Below, piece by piece: positions 27,293 through 38,432 of a DNA stretch of 64,000 nt. Source of the DNA: Arthrobacter sp. TPD3018. GTDB taxonomy: Bacteria; Pseudomonadota; Alphaproteobacteria; Sphingomonadales; Sphingomonadaceae. The notes beneath the pieces are model-generated. The model ran no database searches and was not told the origin of the DNA. It was given only the letters and a program-made list of their open reading frames with translations. Position numbers and translations under genes: made by a program. The stretch covers positions 183,423 to 247,422 of the forward strand of contig QDFQ01000005.1 in the NCBI GenBank assembly GCA_003075315.1, given 5' to 3'. The number at the start of each line of letters is the position of its first letter. Position 1 is the stretch's first letter.

Positions 27293-28003
27293 ATGACCGA
27301 CATGCCGCATGCCCCCGGCGAACATCACCTGGTCCACCGCACCGGCTGGCTGCGCGCGGCGGTGCTGGGCGCCAATGACGGCATCATCTCGGTATCGAGC
27401 CTGGTCGTCGGCGTTGCCGCCGCGCCGGGCGCCAGCGCCGCGACCATCCTGCTCGCCGGCGCGGCGGCGCTGGTCGGCGGCGCACTGTCGATGGCGGCGG
27501 GCGAATATGTCTCGGTCAGCTCGCAGGCCGATACTGAACATGCCGATTTGACGCGTGAAGCGGCCGAACTACACCGCAATCCCGAAGCCGAAACCAGGGA
27601 ACTCGCCGCCATCTACGTCGGCCGCGGCGTCGCGCCCGCGCTGGCGCAGACGGTGGCCGAACAGATGATGGCGCATGACGCATTGGGGGCCCATCGCCGC
27701 GACGAACTGGGGCTGGCCGACGACGGCGGGTCGCGCCCCGTTCAGGCCGCGGTCTTTTCCGCCGCCGCCTTCACCTCTGGCGCGATCCTGCCGGTGGTGA
27801 TCGCCGCGCTGGCGCCCCGTCACCTCGCGGTGATGGTCGTGCCGGTGGTGGCGATCATGCTGCTCGCCATCCTGGGGGCGATCGGCGCCAAGGCCGGCGG
27901 TGCTCCGCAGGTTCGCGCGGTGGTGCGCGTCACGGCGCTCGGTGCGCTGGCGATGGCCGCGACGGCGTTGCTGGGGCATCTGCTCCCCGTGGGTGCGCTG
28001 TAA
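27293..28003 (+). CDS. VIT1/CCC1 family iron/manganese transporter
   Basis: A 236-residue membrane protein of the VIT family, which exports or stores Fe2+ or Mn2+. LRAAVLGANDGIISVSSLVVGVAAAPG is the first helix with the conserved metal-site Asp (NDG). A second helix has GALSMAAGEYVSVSSQAD, where the SMAxGEY glutamate lies. The middle hydrophilic part (about 90-150) carries Glu and His residues as in the family's metal-binding domain, followed by three C-terminal helices. It is divergent from katG; lowering free iron while removing H2O2 would limit Fenton chemistry (inference). Confidence 0.92.
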   Translation: MTDMPHAPGEHHLVHRTGWLRAAVLGANDGIISVSSLVVGVAAAPGASAATILLAGAAALVGGALSMAAGEYVSVSSQADTEHADLTREAAELHRNPEAETRELAAIYVGRGVAPALAQTVAEQMMAHDALGAHRRDELGLADDGGSRPVQAAVFSAAAFTSGAILPVVIAALAPRHLAVMVVPVVAIMLLAILGAIGAKAGGAPQVRAVVRVTALGALAMAATALLGHLLPVGAL

Positions 28004-28090
28004 CCCTTTGCAGCACGACGCGCGGTCGCTAGCGCTTCCCCGATACATCGCCGGCACCGAACCGGCGGAGGGACGCGAGAGGATGGCCAC

Positions 28091-29335
28091 ATGGGTGCGC
28101 TGACGGGATTGAGGGTGCTCGACATGAGCCGCGTGCTGGCAGGGCCCTGGTGCGCGCAGACGCTGGCGGATCTCGGCGCGGAAGTCATCAAGATCGAACA
28201 CCCCCGACGCGGCGACGATACGCGCGAATGGGGGCCGCCCTGGATGGCGGACGCGGATGGCACGCCGACGCGCGAAGCCTCGTATTTCCAGGCGGCGAAC
28301 CGCGGCAAACATTCGGTCGCGATCGATATCGCCTCCCCGCAAGGACAGGCGCTGATCCGCGCGATGGTGCCGCAGTGCGACGTGTTGATCGAGAATTACA
28401 AGGCGGGATCGCTGGCGAAATACGGCCTCGACTATGACAGCCTGCGCGCGCTCCACCCCGGCCTGATCTATTGTTCGGTGACCGGCTTCGGCCAGACCGG
28501 CCCCCGTGCCGCCGAGCCGGGCTATGACTTTATCATCCAGGGCCTCGGCGGACTGATGAGCATCACCGGCGAGCGCGACGATCTGCCCGGCGGCGGTCCG
28601 CAGAAGGTCGGCGTCGCGGTGTCCGACCTGATGACCGGCCTGTATTCGGTCATCGCGATCCAGGCCGCGCTGCTGCACCGCGCGACGACGGGCCTCGGCC
28701 AGCATATCGATATGGCGCTGCTCGACGTGCAGGTCGCGATGCTGTGCAACCAGAGCCAGAATTACCTGACGACCGGCAAGGCGCCCGGCCGGTATGGCAA
28801 CGCCCACGCCAATATCGTGCCCTATCAGGTGTTCCGCGCCGCCGACCGCGACTTCGTGATCGCCTGCGGCAATGACTCGCAGTTCGTCGCGCTGTGCGAT
28901 GCGATCGGCCTGCCCGATCTTCCACGCGATCCGCGCTTCGCGCGCAACCCCGATCGGGTCGCGAATCGGGACGCAGTGATCGAACGGCTCGCCGCCCATT
29001 TCCTGACCGACAGCGCCGATGCGTGGATCGCACGCATCCATCCCCGCGGCGTGCCGGTCGGCGCAATCAACAGCATCGCGCAGGCGCTCGACGAACCGCA
29101 GGTCGCGGCGCGCACCATGCGCGTCACCATCCCGCACCCGCGCAACCCCGACTTCGAAACGATCGGCAGCCCGATCAAATTGTCCGACACGCCAGTGACC
29201 TACGATACGCCGCCACCGATGCTGGGCGAGCACACCGCCGCCGTGCTGGAGCGACTGGCAGGCGTCGACGCCGCGACCCTGGCCGCGTTGACCGCCGCGG
29301 GCATCGTCGCGGTGCCGGCGGACCCCATGGCCTGA
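28091..29335 (+). CDS. CaiB/BaiF family CoA-transferase
   Basis: A 414-residue class III CoA-transferase. N-terminal LRVLDMSRVLAGPWCAQTLADLGAEVIKIEHPRRGD is a family hallmark. FQAANRGKHSVAID follows, and the catalytic Asp is about residue 212 in HIDMALLDVQVAML. GYDFIIQGLGGLMSITG and the C-terminal P-P-P-MLGEHTAAVL are also typical. It swaps CoA between carboxylic acids; the substrate (for example formyl-CoA, carnitine, or 2-methyl acids) cannot be told. Whether it belongs with the formaldehyde genes starting 79 bp downstream is uncertain. Confidence 0.9.
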   Translation: MGALTGLRVLDMSRVLAGPWCAQTLADLGAEVIKIEHPRRGDDTREWGPPWMADADGTPTREASYFQAANRGKHSVAIDIASPQGQALIRAMVPQCDVLIENYKAGSLAKYGLDYDSLRALHPGLIYCSVTGFGQTGPRAAEPGYDFIIQGLGGLMSITGERDDLPGGGPQKVGVAVSDLMTGLYSVIAIQAALLHRATTGLGQHIDMALLDVQVAMLCNQSQNYLTTGKAPGRYGNAHANIVPYQVFRAADRDFVIACGNDSQFVALCDAIGLPDLPRDPRFARNPDRVANRDAVIERLAAHFLTDSADAWIARIHPRGVPVGAINSIAQALDEPQVAARTMRVTIPHPRNPDFETIGSPIKLSDTPVTYDTPPPMLGEHTAAVLERLAGVDAATLAALTAAGIVAVPADPMA

Positions 29336-29413
29336 GCCCAGCCCTTTCGCTTGCTCCCGCCGCCCGTCCCGCGATAACCCCGCCGCGATCAATCCCTCCG
29401 GAGCAATAGCCCC

Positions 29414-30526
<1,113 letters not shown>

Positions 30527-30539
30527 GCCCCATTGCCCC

Positions 30540-30626
30540 CGTCACCCCGGGTTTGACCCGGGGGCCCGCTTCTCCCTCGGTACACGAGAGGAAAAAGCGG
30601 GATGCCGGGTCACGCCCGGCATGACG
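30540..30626. repeat. Intergenic palindromic repeat, copy 4
   Basis: Arms about 30540-30573 (CGTCACCCCGGGTTTGACCC) and 30592-30626 (ending GGTCACGCCCGGCATGACG). Imperfect, but it has the family boundaries. It lies between the dehydrogenase and the VOC gene of the formaldehyde operon, so it would form a hairpin within that transcript. Confidence 0.8.
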
Positions 30627-30669
30627 TAAAGCGTACGACAACAACGATCGAAGAGAGAGGATAACCATC

Positions 30670-31053
30670 ATGTTCAGCCACGTCATGCTCGGCGCCAACG
30701 ATATCGACGCTTCCAAGGCCTTCTATGACGCGACGCTCGGTGCGCTCGGTATCGCGCCCGGCCGTGTCGATCCCAAGGGGCGCGTGCTCTACATGCACCC
30801 GGGCGGCATGTTCCTGCTGACCAAGCCGATCGACGGCGAACCCGCCTGCCATGCCAATGGCGGCACGATCGGCTTTGCGGCGAGCAGCCCGGAACAGGCC
30901 GATGCCTGGCACGCCGCGGGTGTCGCCAATGGCGGCACTGCGATCGAGGATGCGCCGGGCGTGCGTGAAGCGCCGTTTGGCAAGCTCTACCTCGCCTATC
31001 TGCGCGATCCCGCGGGCAACAAGGTGTGCGCGCTGCACCGCGTCGCGGCATGA
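30670..31053 (+). CDS. VOC family protein (glyoxalase-like)
   Basis: A 127-residue metal-binding vicinal-oxygen-chelate fold protein: MFSHVMLGANDIDASKAFYDATLGALG is the first beta-alpha-beta module and YLAYLRDPAGNKVCALH the last, with the metal ligand positions His4, Glu/His residues in the middle and terminal Asn/Lys. It overlaps the purU start (ATGA). A role in formaldehyde or methylglyoxal handling is inferred from its operon only. Confidence 0.87.
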   Translation: MFSHVMLGANDIDASKAFYDATLGALGIAPGRVDPKGRVLYMHPGGMFLLTKPIDGEPACHANGGTIGFAASSPEQADAWHAAGVANGGTAIEDAPGVREAPFGKLYLAYLRDPAGNKVCALHRVAA

Positions 31054-31919
31054 CGGAGCGCCGCGCGGTCCAGATCCTCACCTTGGTGTGTCAGGACCGC
31101 GTCGGCATCGTCGCGGCGGTATCGGGGGCGCTTGCCGGGATCGACGGCTTCATCCTCGACAGCCAGCAATATGCCGATCTGGACACGGGGCGGTTCTTCA
31201 TGCGCGTCGCCTTCGTCCGCGGCGGCGACCGTTACCCGGCGGAGGCCGTAGCGCTGCGGGCGGCGTTCGCGCCCGTGGCGGAGACGTTCGGCTTCGACTG
31301 GAGCCTGGATGCCGCAGATGCGCGCCCGCGGGTCCTGATCGCAGTGTCGAAGGGCTCGCACTGCCTGAACGACCTGCTGCATCGCTGGCGGACGAAGACG
31401 CTGCCGGTGGATATCGCGGGCGTCGTTTCGAACCACGACAGCTTGCGCCCGCTGGTCGAATGGCACGGCCTGCCCTGGCACCATTTGCCCGTCGACGACG
31501 CGAGTCGCGATGCGCAGGAGGCCGCGATCCTGGCGCTGATGGCGGAGGCACGGGCGGATTATCTGATCCTCGCGCGCTACATGCAGGTGCTCGGCCCCCG
31601 CCTCGTCGAGGGGCTGGAGGGACGCTGCATCAATATCCATCACAGCTTTCTGCCCGGTTTCAAGGGCGCACAACCCTATCACCGCGCGCATGCCCGCGGC
31701 GTCAAGCTGATCGGCGCGACCGCACATTTCGTCACCACCGACCTCGATGAAGGGCCGATCATCGAACAGGCGGTGGAGCGCGTCGACCATCGCGCCAGCG
31801 TCGATGAGCTGATCCGCATCGGCCGCGATATCGAGGCGCAGGTGCTCGCGCGCGCGGTCGCCTGGGTGGGCGAGCGGCGCGTCTTCCTCAACGGCAACAG
31901 GACGGTGATCTTCCGATGA
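31050..31919 (+). CDS. purU: Formyltetrahydrofolate deformylase
   Basis: A 289-residue enzyme that hydrolyses 10-formyl-tetrahydrofolate to formate and tetrahydrofolate, freeing folate. The N-terminal ACT domain starts AVQILTLVCQDRVGIVAAVSG. The catalytic formyltransferase domain carries INIHHSFLPGFKGAQPYHRA, with the conserved Asn-His pair, and AHFVTTDLDEGPIIEQ with the Asp. ATG 31050 overlaps the VOC stop, and its stop overlaps the next ATG (ATGA). Its place in the formaldehyde operon suggests it drains the folate branch of formyl units to formate. Upstream codons to 31026 are not family-like. Confidence 0.95.
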   Translation: MTERRAVQILTLVCQDRVGIVAAVSGALAGIDGFILDSQQYADLDTGRFFMRVAFVRGGDRYPAEAVALRAAFAPVAETFGFDWSLDAADARPRVLIAVSKGSHCLNDLLHRWRTKTLPVDIAGVVSNHDSLRPLVEWHGLPWHHLPVDDASRDAQEAAILALMAEARADYLILARYMQVLGPRLVEGLEGRCINIHHSFLPGFKGAQPYHRAHARGVKLIGATAHFVTTDLDEGPIIEQAVERVDHRASVDELIRIGRDIEAQVLARAVAWVGERRVFLNGNRTVIFR

Positions 31920-32749
31920 CTTTACAGACGGTGTCGACCGCCAAGGCGTTCGGCGGCACGCAGGGTGTCTATACGCACGCGTCCGCCACGACGGGCACGC
32001 CGATGACCTTTTCGGTCTTTGTGCCCCCGCATGACGATGGCGCGACGCTGCCCGTCGTCTGGTATCTGTCGGGCCTGACCTGCACGCACGCGAACGTCAC
32101 CGACAAGGGCGAGTATCGCCGCGCTTGCGCCGAGCTGGGGCTGATCTTCGTAGCGCCCGATACCTCGCCCCGCGGCGACGATGTCGCGGACGACGACGCC
32201 TATGATTTCGGCAAGGGGGCAGGCTTTTACGTCGATGCGACCGAGGCACCCTGGGCGCCGCATTTCCGCATGTGGTCCTATGTCACCGAGGAACTGCCAG
32301 CACTGATCGGCGCGCATTTCCCGGCCGATATGTCACGCCAGTCGATCATGGGCCATTCGATGGGCGGCCATGGTGCGCTGACGATCGGGCTTCGCCACGC
32401 GGACCGATTCAAGGCGGTGTCGGTGTTCGCACCGATCGTCGCGCCGTCGCAGGTGCCGTGGGGCGAGAAGGCGCTGGGCGGCTATCTGGGGGCGGACCGC
32501 GCGGCCTGGCGCGCGCATGACGCGGTCTCGTTGATCGAGGATGGCGCGCGGGTGCCGGCGTTGCTGGTCGATCAGGGTGATGCGGACCAGTTTCTTGTCG
32601 AGCAGCTGAAGCCGGAACTGCTGGCCACGGCGTGCGCGGCGGCGGGGATCGACCTGACGCTCCGGATGCAGCCGGGGTACGACCACAGTTATTATTTTAT
32701 CTCGACCTTCATGGCCGATCATCTCGCCTGGCACGCGGCGCGGCTGTAG
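31916..32749 (+). CDS. fghA: S-formylglutathione hydrolase
   Basis: A 277-residue serine hydrolase that cleaves S-formylglutathione to formate and glutathione. PVVWYLSGLTCTHANVTDKG is the esterase D family oxyanion strand. The nucleophile Ser148 is in GHSMGGHGAL, the acid in DQGDADQFL, and the catalytic His in GYDHSYYFISTF. It completes the glutathione-dependent route begun by the dehydrogenase at the start of the operon. Start overlaps purU stop by 4 bp. Confidence 0.96.
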   Translation: MTLQTVSTAKAFGGTQGVYTHASATTGTPMTFSVFVPPHDDGATLPVVWYLSGLTCTHANVTDKGEYRRACAELGLIFVAPDTSPRGDDVADDDAYDFGKGAGFYVDATEAPWAPHFRMWSYVTEELPALIGAHFPADMSRQSIMGHSMGGHGALTIGLRHADRFKAVSVFAPIVAPSQVPWGEKALGGYLGADRAAWRAHDAVSLIEDGARVPALLVDQGDADQFLVEQLKPELLATACAAAGIDLTLRMQPGYDHSYYFISTFMADHLAWHAARL

Positions 32750-32770
32750 CCCGAAGCTGCCTCAATACCC

Positions 32771-32852
32771 CGTCACCCCGGACTTGATCCGGGGTCCCGC
32801 TTTTCAACTGCCCGCGGATGAAGCGGGACCCCGGCTCGAGGCCGGGGTGACG
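32771..32852. repeat. Intergenic palindromic repeat, copy 5
   Basis: Arms 32771-32804 (CGTCACCCCGGACTTGATCC...) and 32821-32852 (ending CCGGGGTGACG), nearly complementary. It sits between convergent genes (fghA and the PHA-system gene) and may end both transcripts. Confidence 0.88.
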
Positions 32853-32878
32853 GCGTGGTGGGGCGACGTCTCGCGAGG

Positions 32879-33193
32879 TTACTCCGCAGGCTTCGCCAGC
32901 ATCTTCTCCGCGCTCGTCTTCACGAATTCCGCGATCGGACCGGACATCATGCTGAGCATCATCGGCACCTTCACCGTGCCGGCGATCCGCGCATCCTCGA
33001 TGTCCATCTTCGCCTCGACGCTCTGGCCCATCGCGATGATCGTCAGCGTCAGCGCGTCGGTGCCGGTCCAGTGATCGGATACGGTGCCGCCGCCGGGGAT
33101 ATGCTGCGCGAGCTTGGGCAGCCCCGCCTGGATGCGCGCGCGCGCCTCGTCGCGGCCGAGGCTGTGGGGGATGTCGAAGGGGATGGTGGCCAT
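32879..33193 (-). CDS. Polyhydroxyalkanoic acid system family protein
   Basis: A 104-residue protein matching the PHA granule-associated/regulatory (PHA_gran_rgn) family. Typical features: IPHSLGRDEARARIQAGLPKL at the start and ISxx-like TGTDALTLTIIAMGQSVEAKMDIEDARI in the middle. The family is linked by homology to polyhydroxyalkanoate granules but lacks a known catalytic motif. ATG 33193 has an AGAG-rich ribosome site; the open frame upstream is a shadow of the glucosidase gene. No phaC or phaP is visible in the window. Confidence 0.85.
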   Translation of the reverse strand: MATIPFDIPHSLGRDEARARIQAGLPKLAQHIPGGGTVSDHWTGTDALTLTIIAMGQSVEAKMDIEDARIAGTVKVPMMLSMMSGPIAEFVKTSAEKMLAKPAE

Positions 33194-33212
33194 GGATGCT
33201 CTCTCGTGACGG

Positions 33213-35696
33213 TCAGCGGCGGGCGATCGTGACCTCGGCCGCCCGACGCTGATCGGGCAGGACGAAGCTGAGCGTACCCGCCGTCGCGTCCGACTGCGCT
33301 GCGATGGTCCGGCGCGCAAGCGAAACCGCGCCCTCCCCCTGCCAGCCGTGGACAACGACGCGCAGCAGCTTCCACCATGGCGCATAGCGGCCCTGCCGTG
33401 CGCCGAAGCCCAACGTCAGGCCGTTGGGCGTCATGGTGCAGGTCATGCCCTGCCGCAGGAACACGCCACGCGTGAAGGCCATCGAATGGCCGTCGTCGGC
33501 ATACAGGTCGCCGCGGCAATCGGCGCCCGGATAGACGTCGAGCTGGAGCGGGCCGGACGGCGTTTCCGCCGTGCTCTGCACGAGTGGCTGGCGCGGCAGG
33601 ATGGTACCCGCGCGCACGAAGACGGGCAGCGTGTCGATCCGCGGCGTCACGCGCACCTTGTCGCCATGTTCGGTCGCCTGCCCCGTCGCCTGCGTCGCAG
33701 ACTGGATCGGGCCGGCATCCGCCGCTTCAGGCGTGCCTGCCCGCTGCCCCGTCCAATAATCGTACCAGCCACCCGCGGGCAAACAGACGTCATAGGCCTG
33801 CGGCTGGTCGGGGTGCGGCGCGGGCGCGACGAGCAGCGAGCGCCCCACGGTGAACGCCCACGACTGGTCGCACGACATGCGCATTGCCGAGGGATAGTCG
33901 TAGAACACCGGGCGCAGGATCGGATCGCCGGCGCGCGCATTCTGTTCGGCGAGCGCGTACAGATACGGCATCAGCCGGTAGCGTTCCTCGACGAAGCGAC
34001 GGCGGATCGCGAGGTGATCGGGGCCGTCGACCCACGGCTCGGCGCGCGGTGTGCCCTTGGCGGCATGGTCGCGGAAGACCGGGTAGAAGGCGCCGATCTG
34101 GAACCAGCGGGTGAGCAGCTCGGGGCTCGGCCCGCCCGCGAAACCGCCGACGTCGGCTGCGCCATAGGAGAAGCCCGACAACCCTAAGTTGATGATCTGC
34201 TGGATCGAAAGCTTCAGGTGATCCCAGGTCGCGAGATTGTCGCCCGTCCAGGTCACCGCATAGCGCTGCCCCCCGGCATAGCTCGCCCGCGTCATCACGA
34301 AGGCGCGCTCGTCGGGCAACAGCTTGCGCAGGCCGTCATAGGTCGCGCGCGTGTTCTGCATGCCGTAGACGTTGTGGATCTCGGCATGCGTGGCGGTGCG
34401 CGGCATGAAGCCGTCGCTGTCGATGCGGTGCATGACGTCCGCGGGCATCGTCTTGGTCGGCGTGTTGAAGATCGCCGGTTCGTTCATGTCGTTCCACGCG
34501 CCCGCGACGCCCATCTTGACCTGATCGGCGAACAGCGTGCCGTACCAGTCGCGCACCTTGGTCTGCGTGAAATCCGGGAACACCGACGGCCCCGGCCAGA
34601 CTGGGCCGACGTAGACGGAGCCGTCGGCACGGTGGACGAAGGCGTCGCGCTTGATGCCCTCGTCATAGGGGCGGTAGCCTTGGTCGAGCGCCTGGGCGAC
34701 GTGCAGGTCGGTGATCGTCACCACCTTGAACCCGTCGCGCTTCAGGTCGGACAGCAGCCCCTTCATGTCCGGGAACGCCTTAGTATCGACGGTGAACGGC
34801 CGGTTGCGATCCTGCCAGTCAATGTCGAGCCACAGCACGTCGGTCGGCACGCGCTCCTGCCGCAGCCGGGCAGCGACGCCGCGCAGTTCGTCCGCCGTCA
34901 TGTAGCTGTAGCGCGACTGCTGATAGCCCAGCGCCCATTGCGGCACGAGCGGCGCCTTGCCGGTCAGGTCGGTGTAGCGGCGCACGACCTCTGCCGTGGT
35001 CGGGCCGGCGATCAGATAATAGTCGATGGGACCGTCCGGCGCGCCAAAGGCCAGCCGCGTGTCGTCGCGATGGCCGAAATCGAACCAGGCGCGCGTCGTG
35101 TTGTCGAGGAACAGGCCATAGCTGCCCCCCACTCCGCCAACGCCGATGAAGAACGGGATCGATTTGTAGATGGGGTCGTCGCCGCTGCCGAAGCCGAACG
35201 CGTCGGTATTCCAGTCGACGAAGCTCTTGCCGCGGCGATCGAGCCCGCCGGTCTTGTCGCCCATCCCGAAATAATGCTCGGCCTGCGGCATCGTCTTGGC
35301 GAGCGCGAAGCCCTTGCCGTCGAAAGAGACGGGTGCGGCGTCTTCGGAGATGAGGTTTCCGACGAGATCCTCGACGCGCAGGCGACCGTCGGCGCGGAAG
35401 CGGACCCGTAGAGCCTTGGTCGTGAAGCCGTCCGCGGCGGGGGTGACCGCGACATGTTGCGCGCGCGTCTTGGCATCGACCGCCCAGCTCGCATCCTCCG
35501 GCATTGCCGCCCCGCGACCGACACGGATGCGCAGGATCGAATCGGTCAGCGCGACGACCCGGATCGTGGCGCCGGCGACGGCGACGTCGGCACCGTCTGC
35601 GCGCGCGGTTACGGCAGGCGCCGCCTGTGCGAAGGCGGTGGCCGGCACAGTCGCGGTCGCAAGGGCGGTCAGGGCCAGCAACATCGTGGCGCGCAT
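33213..35696 (-). CDS. Glycoside hydrolase family 31 (alpha-glucosidase/alpha-xylosidase)
   Basis: An 827-residue exported enzyme; signal peptide to about residue 24 (ATAFAQA). A beta-sandwich N-domain is followed by a TIM barrel. LWLDIDWQDRNRPFTVD is the substrate-binding strand, the nucleophile Asp403 lies in AWNDMNEPAIF, and the acid/base Asp486 in WTGDNLATW. It releases alpha-linked glucose or xylose from oligosaccharides; which linkage is not clear. The C-terminus has the usual beta-sandwich domains. Acts in the periplasm or outside the cell. Confidence 0.94.
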   Translation of the reverse strand: MRATMLLALTALATATVPATAFAQAAPAVTARADGADVAVAGATIRVVALTDSILRIRVGRGAAMPEDASWAVDAKTRAQHVAVTPAADGFTTKALRVRFRADGRLRVEDLVGNLISEDAAPVSFDGKGFALAKTMPQAEHYFGMGDKTGGLDRRGKSFVDWNTDAFGFGSGDDPIYKSIPFFIGVGGVGGSYGLFLDNTTRAWFDFGHRDDTRLAFGAPDGPIDYYLIAGPTTAEVVRRYTDLTGKAPLVPQWALGYQQSRYSYMTADELRGVAARLRQERVPTDVLWLDIDWQDRNRPFTVDTKAFPDMKGLLSDLKRDGFKVVTITDLHVAQALDQGYRPYDEGIKRDAFVHRADGSVYVGPVWPGPSVFPDFTQTKVRDWYGTLFADQVKMGVAGAWNDMNEPAIFNTPTKTMPADVMHRIDSDGFMPRTATHAEIHNVYGMQNTRATYDGLRKLLPDERAFVMTRASYAGGQRYAVTWTGDNLATWDHLKLSIQQIINLGLSGFSYGAADVGGFAGGPSPELLTRWFQIGAFYPVFRDHAAKGTPRAEPWVDGPDHLAIRRRFVEERYRLMPYLYALAEQNARAGDPILRPVFYDYPSAMRMSCDQSWAFTVGRSLLVAPAPHPDQPQAYDVCLPAGGWYDYWTGQRAGTPEAADAGPIQSATQATGQATEHGDKVRVTPRIDTLPVFVRAGTILPRQPLVQSTAETPSGPLQLDVYPGADCRGDLYADDGHSMAFTRGVFLRQGMTCTMTPNGLTLGFGARQGRYAPWWKLLRVVVHGWQGEGAVSLARRTIAAQSDATAGTLSFVLPDQRRAAEVTIARR

Positions 35697-35790
35697 GTCA
35701 GATCTCTCCCGGTATTATGCGTAAGGCTGTGCGCAGTGGCCAGTCGCGAGGTCAACCATGCGACCGAAGGCATACGTATGCAGCCCTCCC

Positions 35791-35902
35791 TCCGTCACCC
35801 CGGACGTGTTCCGGGGTCCACCGGGCCACGAGGGGAGGGCAAGAAGCTCCAGCTCTTCCCCTCGCCGCAGCGTCGACCCCGGAACAAGTCCGGGGCGACG
35901 GA
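35791..35902. repeat. Intergenic palindromic repeat, copy 6
   Basis: Arms 35791-35822 (TCCGTCACCCCGGACGTGTT...) and 35870-35902 (ending CAAGTCCGGGGCGACGGA). Arms and middle match the copy at 1065-1170, so both are the same larger element. It lies in the divergent region of the glucosidase and purL. Confidence 0.88.
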
Positions 35903-35982
35903 GGATGTAGGGTCACGTTCCTCCACACTTCCCCTGCCTCAGGAGGTGACGAACCTCCCCCATCCCGCTAAGGGCGCGGGCC

Positions 35983-38202
35983 ATGACCGAGATCACGCCC
36001 CAGATCGTCGCCGACCATGGCTTGTCCGAGGAAGAATATGAGCGCGTTCTGCACGCGCTGGGCCGCGAGCCCAACCTCGTGGAGCTCGGCATCTTTTCGG
36101 TCATGTGGTCCGAGCATTGCTCGTACAAATCGAGCCGTATCCACCTGAAGAAGCTGCCGACCGAAGGCCCGCAGGTGATCTGCGGCCCGGGCGAGAATGC
36201 CGGCGTCATCGACATCGGCGACGGTCAGGCCGCGATCTTCAAGATGGAATCGCACAACCACCCCTCGTACATCGAGCCGTATCAGGGCGCCGCGACCGGC
36301 GTCGGCGGCATCCTGCGCGACGTGTTCACGATGGGCGCGCGCCCCGTCGCCAACATGAACGCGCTGCGCTTCGGCCGGCCCGATCATCCCAAGATGCGCC
36401 ACCTGATCAGCGGCGTCGTCCACGGTATCGGCGGCTACGGCAATTGCGTGGGCGTACCCACGGTGGGCGGCGAGGTGAACTTCCACCCCGCCTATGACGG
36501 CAACATCCTGGTCAATGCGATGACCGTCGGCATCGCCGATCAGGACAAGATTTTCTATTCGGCCGCCAGCGGCGTCGGCAATCCGATCGTCTATGTCGGG
36601 TCGAAGACCGGCCGCGACGGCATCCACGGCGCGACGATGGCGAGCGCGGACTTCGGCGAGGATGCCGATGCCAAGCGCCCGACCGTGCAGGTCGGCGATC
36701 CCTTCACCGAAAAGCTGCTGATCGAGGCGTGCCTGGAGCTGATGGCGACCGATGTGATCGTCGCGATCCAGGACATGGGCGCGGCCGGCCTCACCTCGTC
36801 GTCGGTCGAGATGGCGTCGAAGGGCGGCGTCGGCATCGAGCTGGTCATGGACGACGTGCCGCAGCGCGAGACGGGGATGACCCCGTACGAGATGATGCTC
36901 TCCGAATCGCAGGAGCGCATGCTGATGGTGCTGAAGCCCGGCCGCGAGGCGGAGGCCGAGGCGATCTTCCGCAAGTGGGAACTGGATTTCGCCGTCATCG
37001 GTCACGTCACCGACACCGAGCGGATGGTCCTGAAGTTCAAGGGCGAGACGGTCTGCGATATCCCGCTCGGCCCGCTCGCCGACGAAGCGCCGCTGTACGA
37101 CCGCCCGCACGTGCCGACGCCCAAGCCGGCGCCGCTCGCCAACGCTCCCGAAAGCGACGACATCGCGCGCGACCTGCTGACGTTGATGGCGTCACCCGAC
37201 ATCGCCAGCCGCCGCTGGATCTGGGAGCAGTACGACCACATGGTCGGCGCCGACACGGTGCAGGCGCCGGGCGGCGATTCGGCGGTGGTCCGCGTCCATG
37301 GCACCGACAAGGCGCTCGCGATCACCACCGATTGCACGCCGCGCTATTGCTTCGCCGACCCGGTCGAGGGCGGCAAGCAGGCGGTCGCCGAAGCGTGGCG
37401 CAACCTGACCGCAGTGGGCGCGACGCCGCTCGCTATCACCAACTGCCTGAACTTCGCCAACCCGCAGCGGCCCGAGATCATGGGCCAGATCGTCGGCTGC
37501 CTTGAGGGCATGGGCGATGCCTGCCGCGCACTCGATTTCCCGATAGTGTCGGGCAACGTCTCGCTCTACAACGAATCGAAGGCGACCGGCGGCGGTTCGG
37601 CGATCCTGCCGACCCCGGCGATCGGTGGTGTCGGTCTGCTGAAGGACTGGACGAAGACCGCGACGATCGCGTTCAAGGGCATCGGCGACGTCATCCTCGT
37701 CATCGGTACGCGCGGCGGTCATCTCGGCCAGTCGGTTTGGCTGCGCGAATGCCATGGCCGCGAAGAGGGCCCGCCCCCGCCCGTCGACCTCGTTGCCGAG
37801 CGCAAGACCGGCGACCTGATCCGCGACGGCATCGCCAACGGCCAGCTGAGCGCCGTGCACGACGTGTCCGACGGCGGCATTGCGGTGACGCTCGCCGAAA
37901 TGGCGCTGGCCGGCAACATTGGCGCGATGATCGATCGCAAGCAGCCGTTCGGCTGCGCGGCGTCGTTCTTCGCCGAAGACCAGGGCGTCTATGTCGTCAC
38001 CGTTCACGATCATGCACTGCTCGACTTCCTGGGCGCGGCGCATGCCGCCGGCGTCGAGGCCGAGCCGCTGGGTCGGACCGGCGGCAAGCGCCTGATCTTC
38101 GAACGCCCGGACCGCGACGACGTGGTGGCGATCGACGATCTGCGCAGCGCGCATGAGGGCTTCTTCCCCAAGCTGATGGGCGCGGACGCCGCTTTGGCCT
38201 AA
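35983..38202 (+). CDS. purL: Phosphoribosylformylglycinamidine synthase subunit PurL
   Basis: A 739-residue large subunit of the small (PurLQS) type of FGAM synthase: it converts FGAR, glutamine-derived ammonia and ATP to FGAM in purine synthesis. [19 protein letters not shown] holds the early catalytic His. The [20 protein letters not shown] and GTNVxxx-like [20 protein letters not shown] segments are highly conserved ATP-binding motifs, and [17 protein letters not shown] follows. Partners PurQ and PurS are not in view. Followed by a palindromic repeat (copy 7). Confidence 0.97.
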   Translation: MTEITPQIVADHGLSEEEYERVLHALGREPNLVELGIFSVMWSEHCSYKSSRIHLKKLPTEGPQVICGPGENAGVIDIGDGQAAIFKMESHNHPSYIEPYQGAATGVGGILRDVFTMGARPVANMNALRFGRPDHPKMRHLISGVVHGIGGYGNCVGVPTVGGEVNFHPAYDGNILVNAMTVGIADQDKIFYSAASGVGNPIVYVGSKTGRDGIHGATMASADFGEDADAKRPTVQVGDPFTEKLLIEACLELMATDVIVAIQDMGAAGLTSSSVEMASKGGVGIELVMDDVPQRETGMTPYEMMLSESQERMLMVLKPGREAEAEAIFRKWELDFAVIGHVTDTERMVLKFKGETVCDIPLGPLADEAPLYDRPHVPTPKPAPLANAPESDDIARDLLTLMASPDIASRRWIWEQYDHMVGADTVQAPGGDSAVVRVHGTDKALAITTDCTPRYCFADPVEGGKQAVAEAWRNLTAVGATPLAITNCLNFANPQRPEIMGQIVGCLEGMGDACRALDFPIVSGNVSLYNESKATGGGSAILPTPAIGGVGLLKDWTKTATIAFKGIGDVILVIGTRGGHLGQSVWLRECHGREEGPPPPVDLVAERKTGDLIRDGIANGQLSAVHDVSDGGIAVTLAEMALAGNIGAMIDRKQPFGCAASFFAEDQGVYVVTVHDHALLDFLGAAHAAGVEAEPLGRTGGKRLIFERPDRDDVVAIDDLRSAHEGFFPKLMGADAALA

Positions 38203-38213
38203 CTCCGCTTCAC

Positions 38214-38290
38214 CGTCATTGCGAGCGCAGCGAAGCAATCCAGAGCCGGATCAGAACGCCCTGGATTGCTTCGCCTCGCTCGCAATGACG
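38214..38290. repeat. Intergenic palindromic repeat, copy 7
   Basis: Arms 38214-38243 (CGTCATTGCGAGCGCAGCGA...) and 38261-38290 (...CTCGCTCGCAATGACG), 30 bp each with two mismatches. The core differs from the CCCCGGA type, but the CGTCAT/ATGACG ends are the same. It lies 11 bp after purL stop and would make a long mRNA hairpin. Confidence 0.88.
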
Positions 38291-38432
38291 GCGAGCCCCC
38301 CGTCGGCAAAAATCACCCGCCTGCCGACACGAATTGCGACGAACCGAACCCCAGCGACTGCTAATCACTCGCAGACGGACTTGCGACCGTTTCGCATTAG
38401 CCCTATCCAAGGGGCGAAGCGAAGGAGCGTCC

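Noticed and set aside
29336-29413. CoA-transferase as first gene of the formaldehyde operon
   Set aside because: 78-bp gap and no functional link; likely separate.
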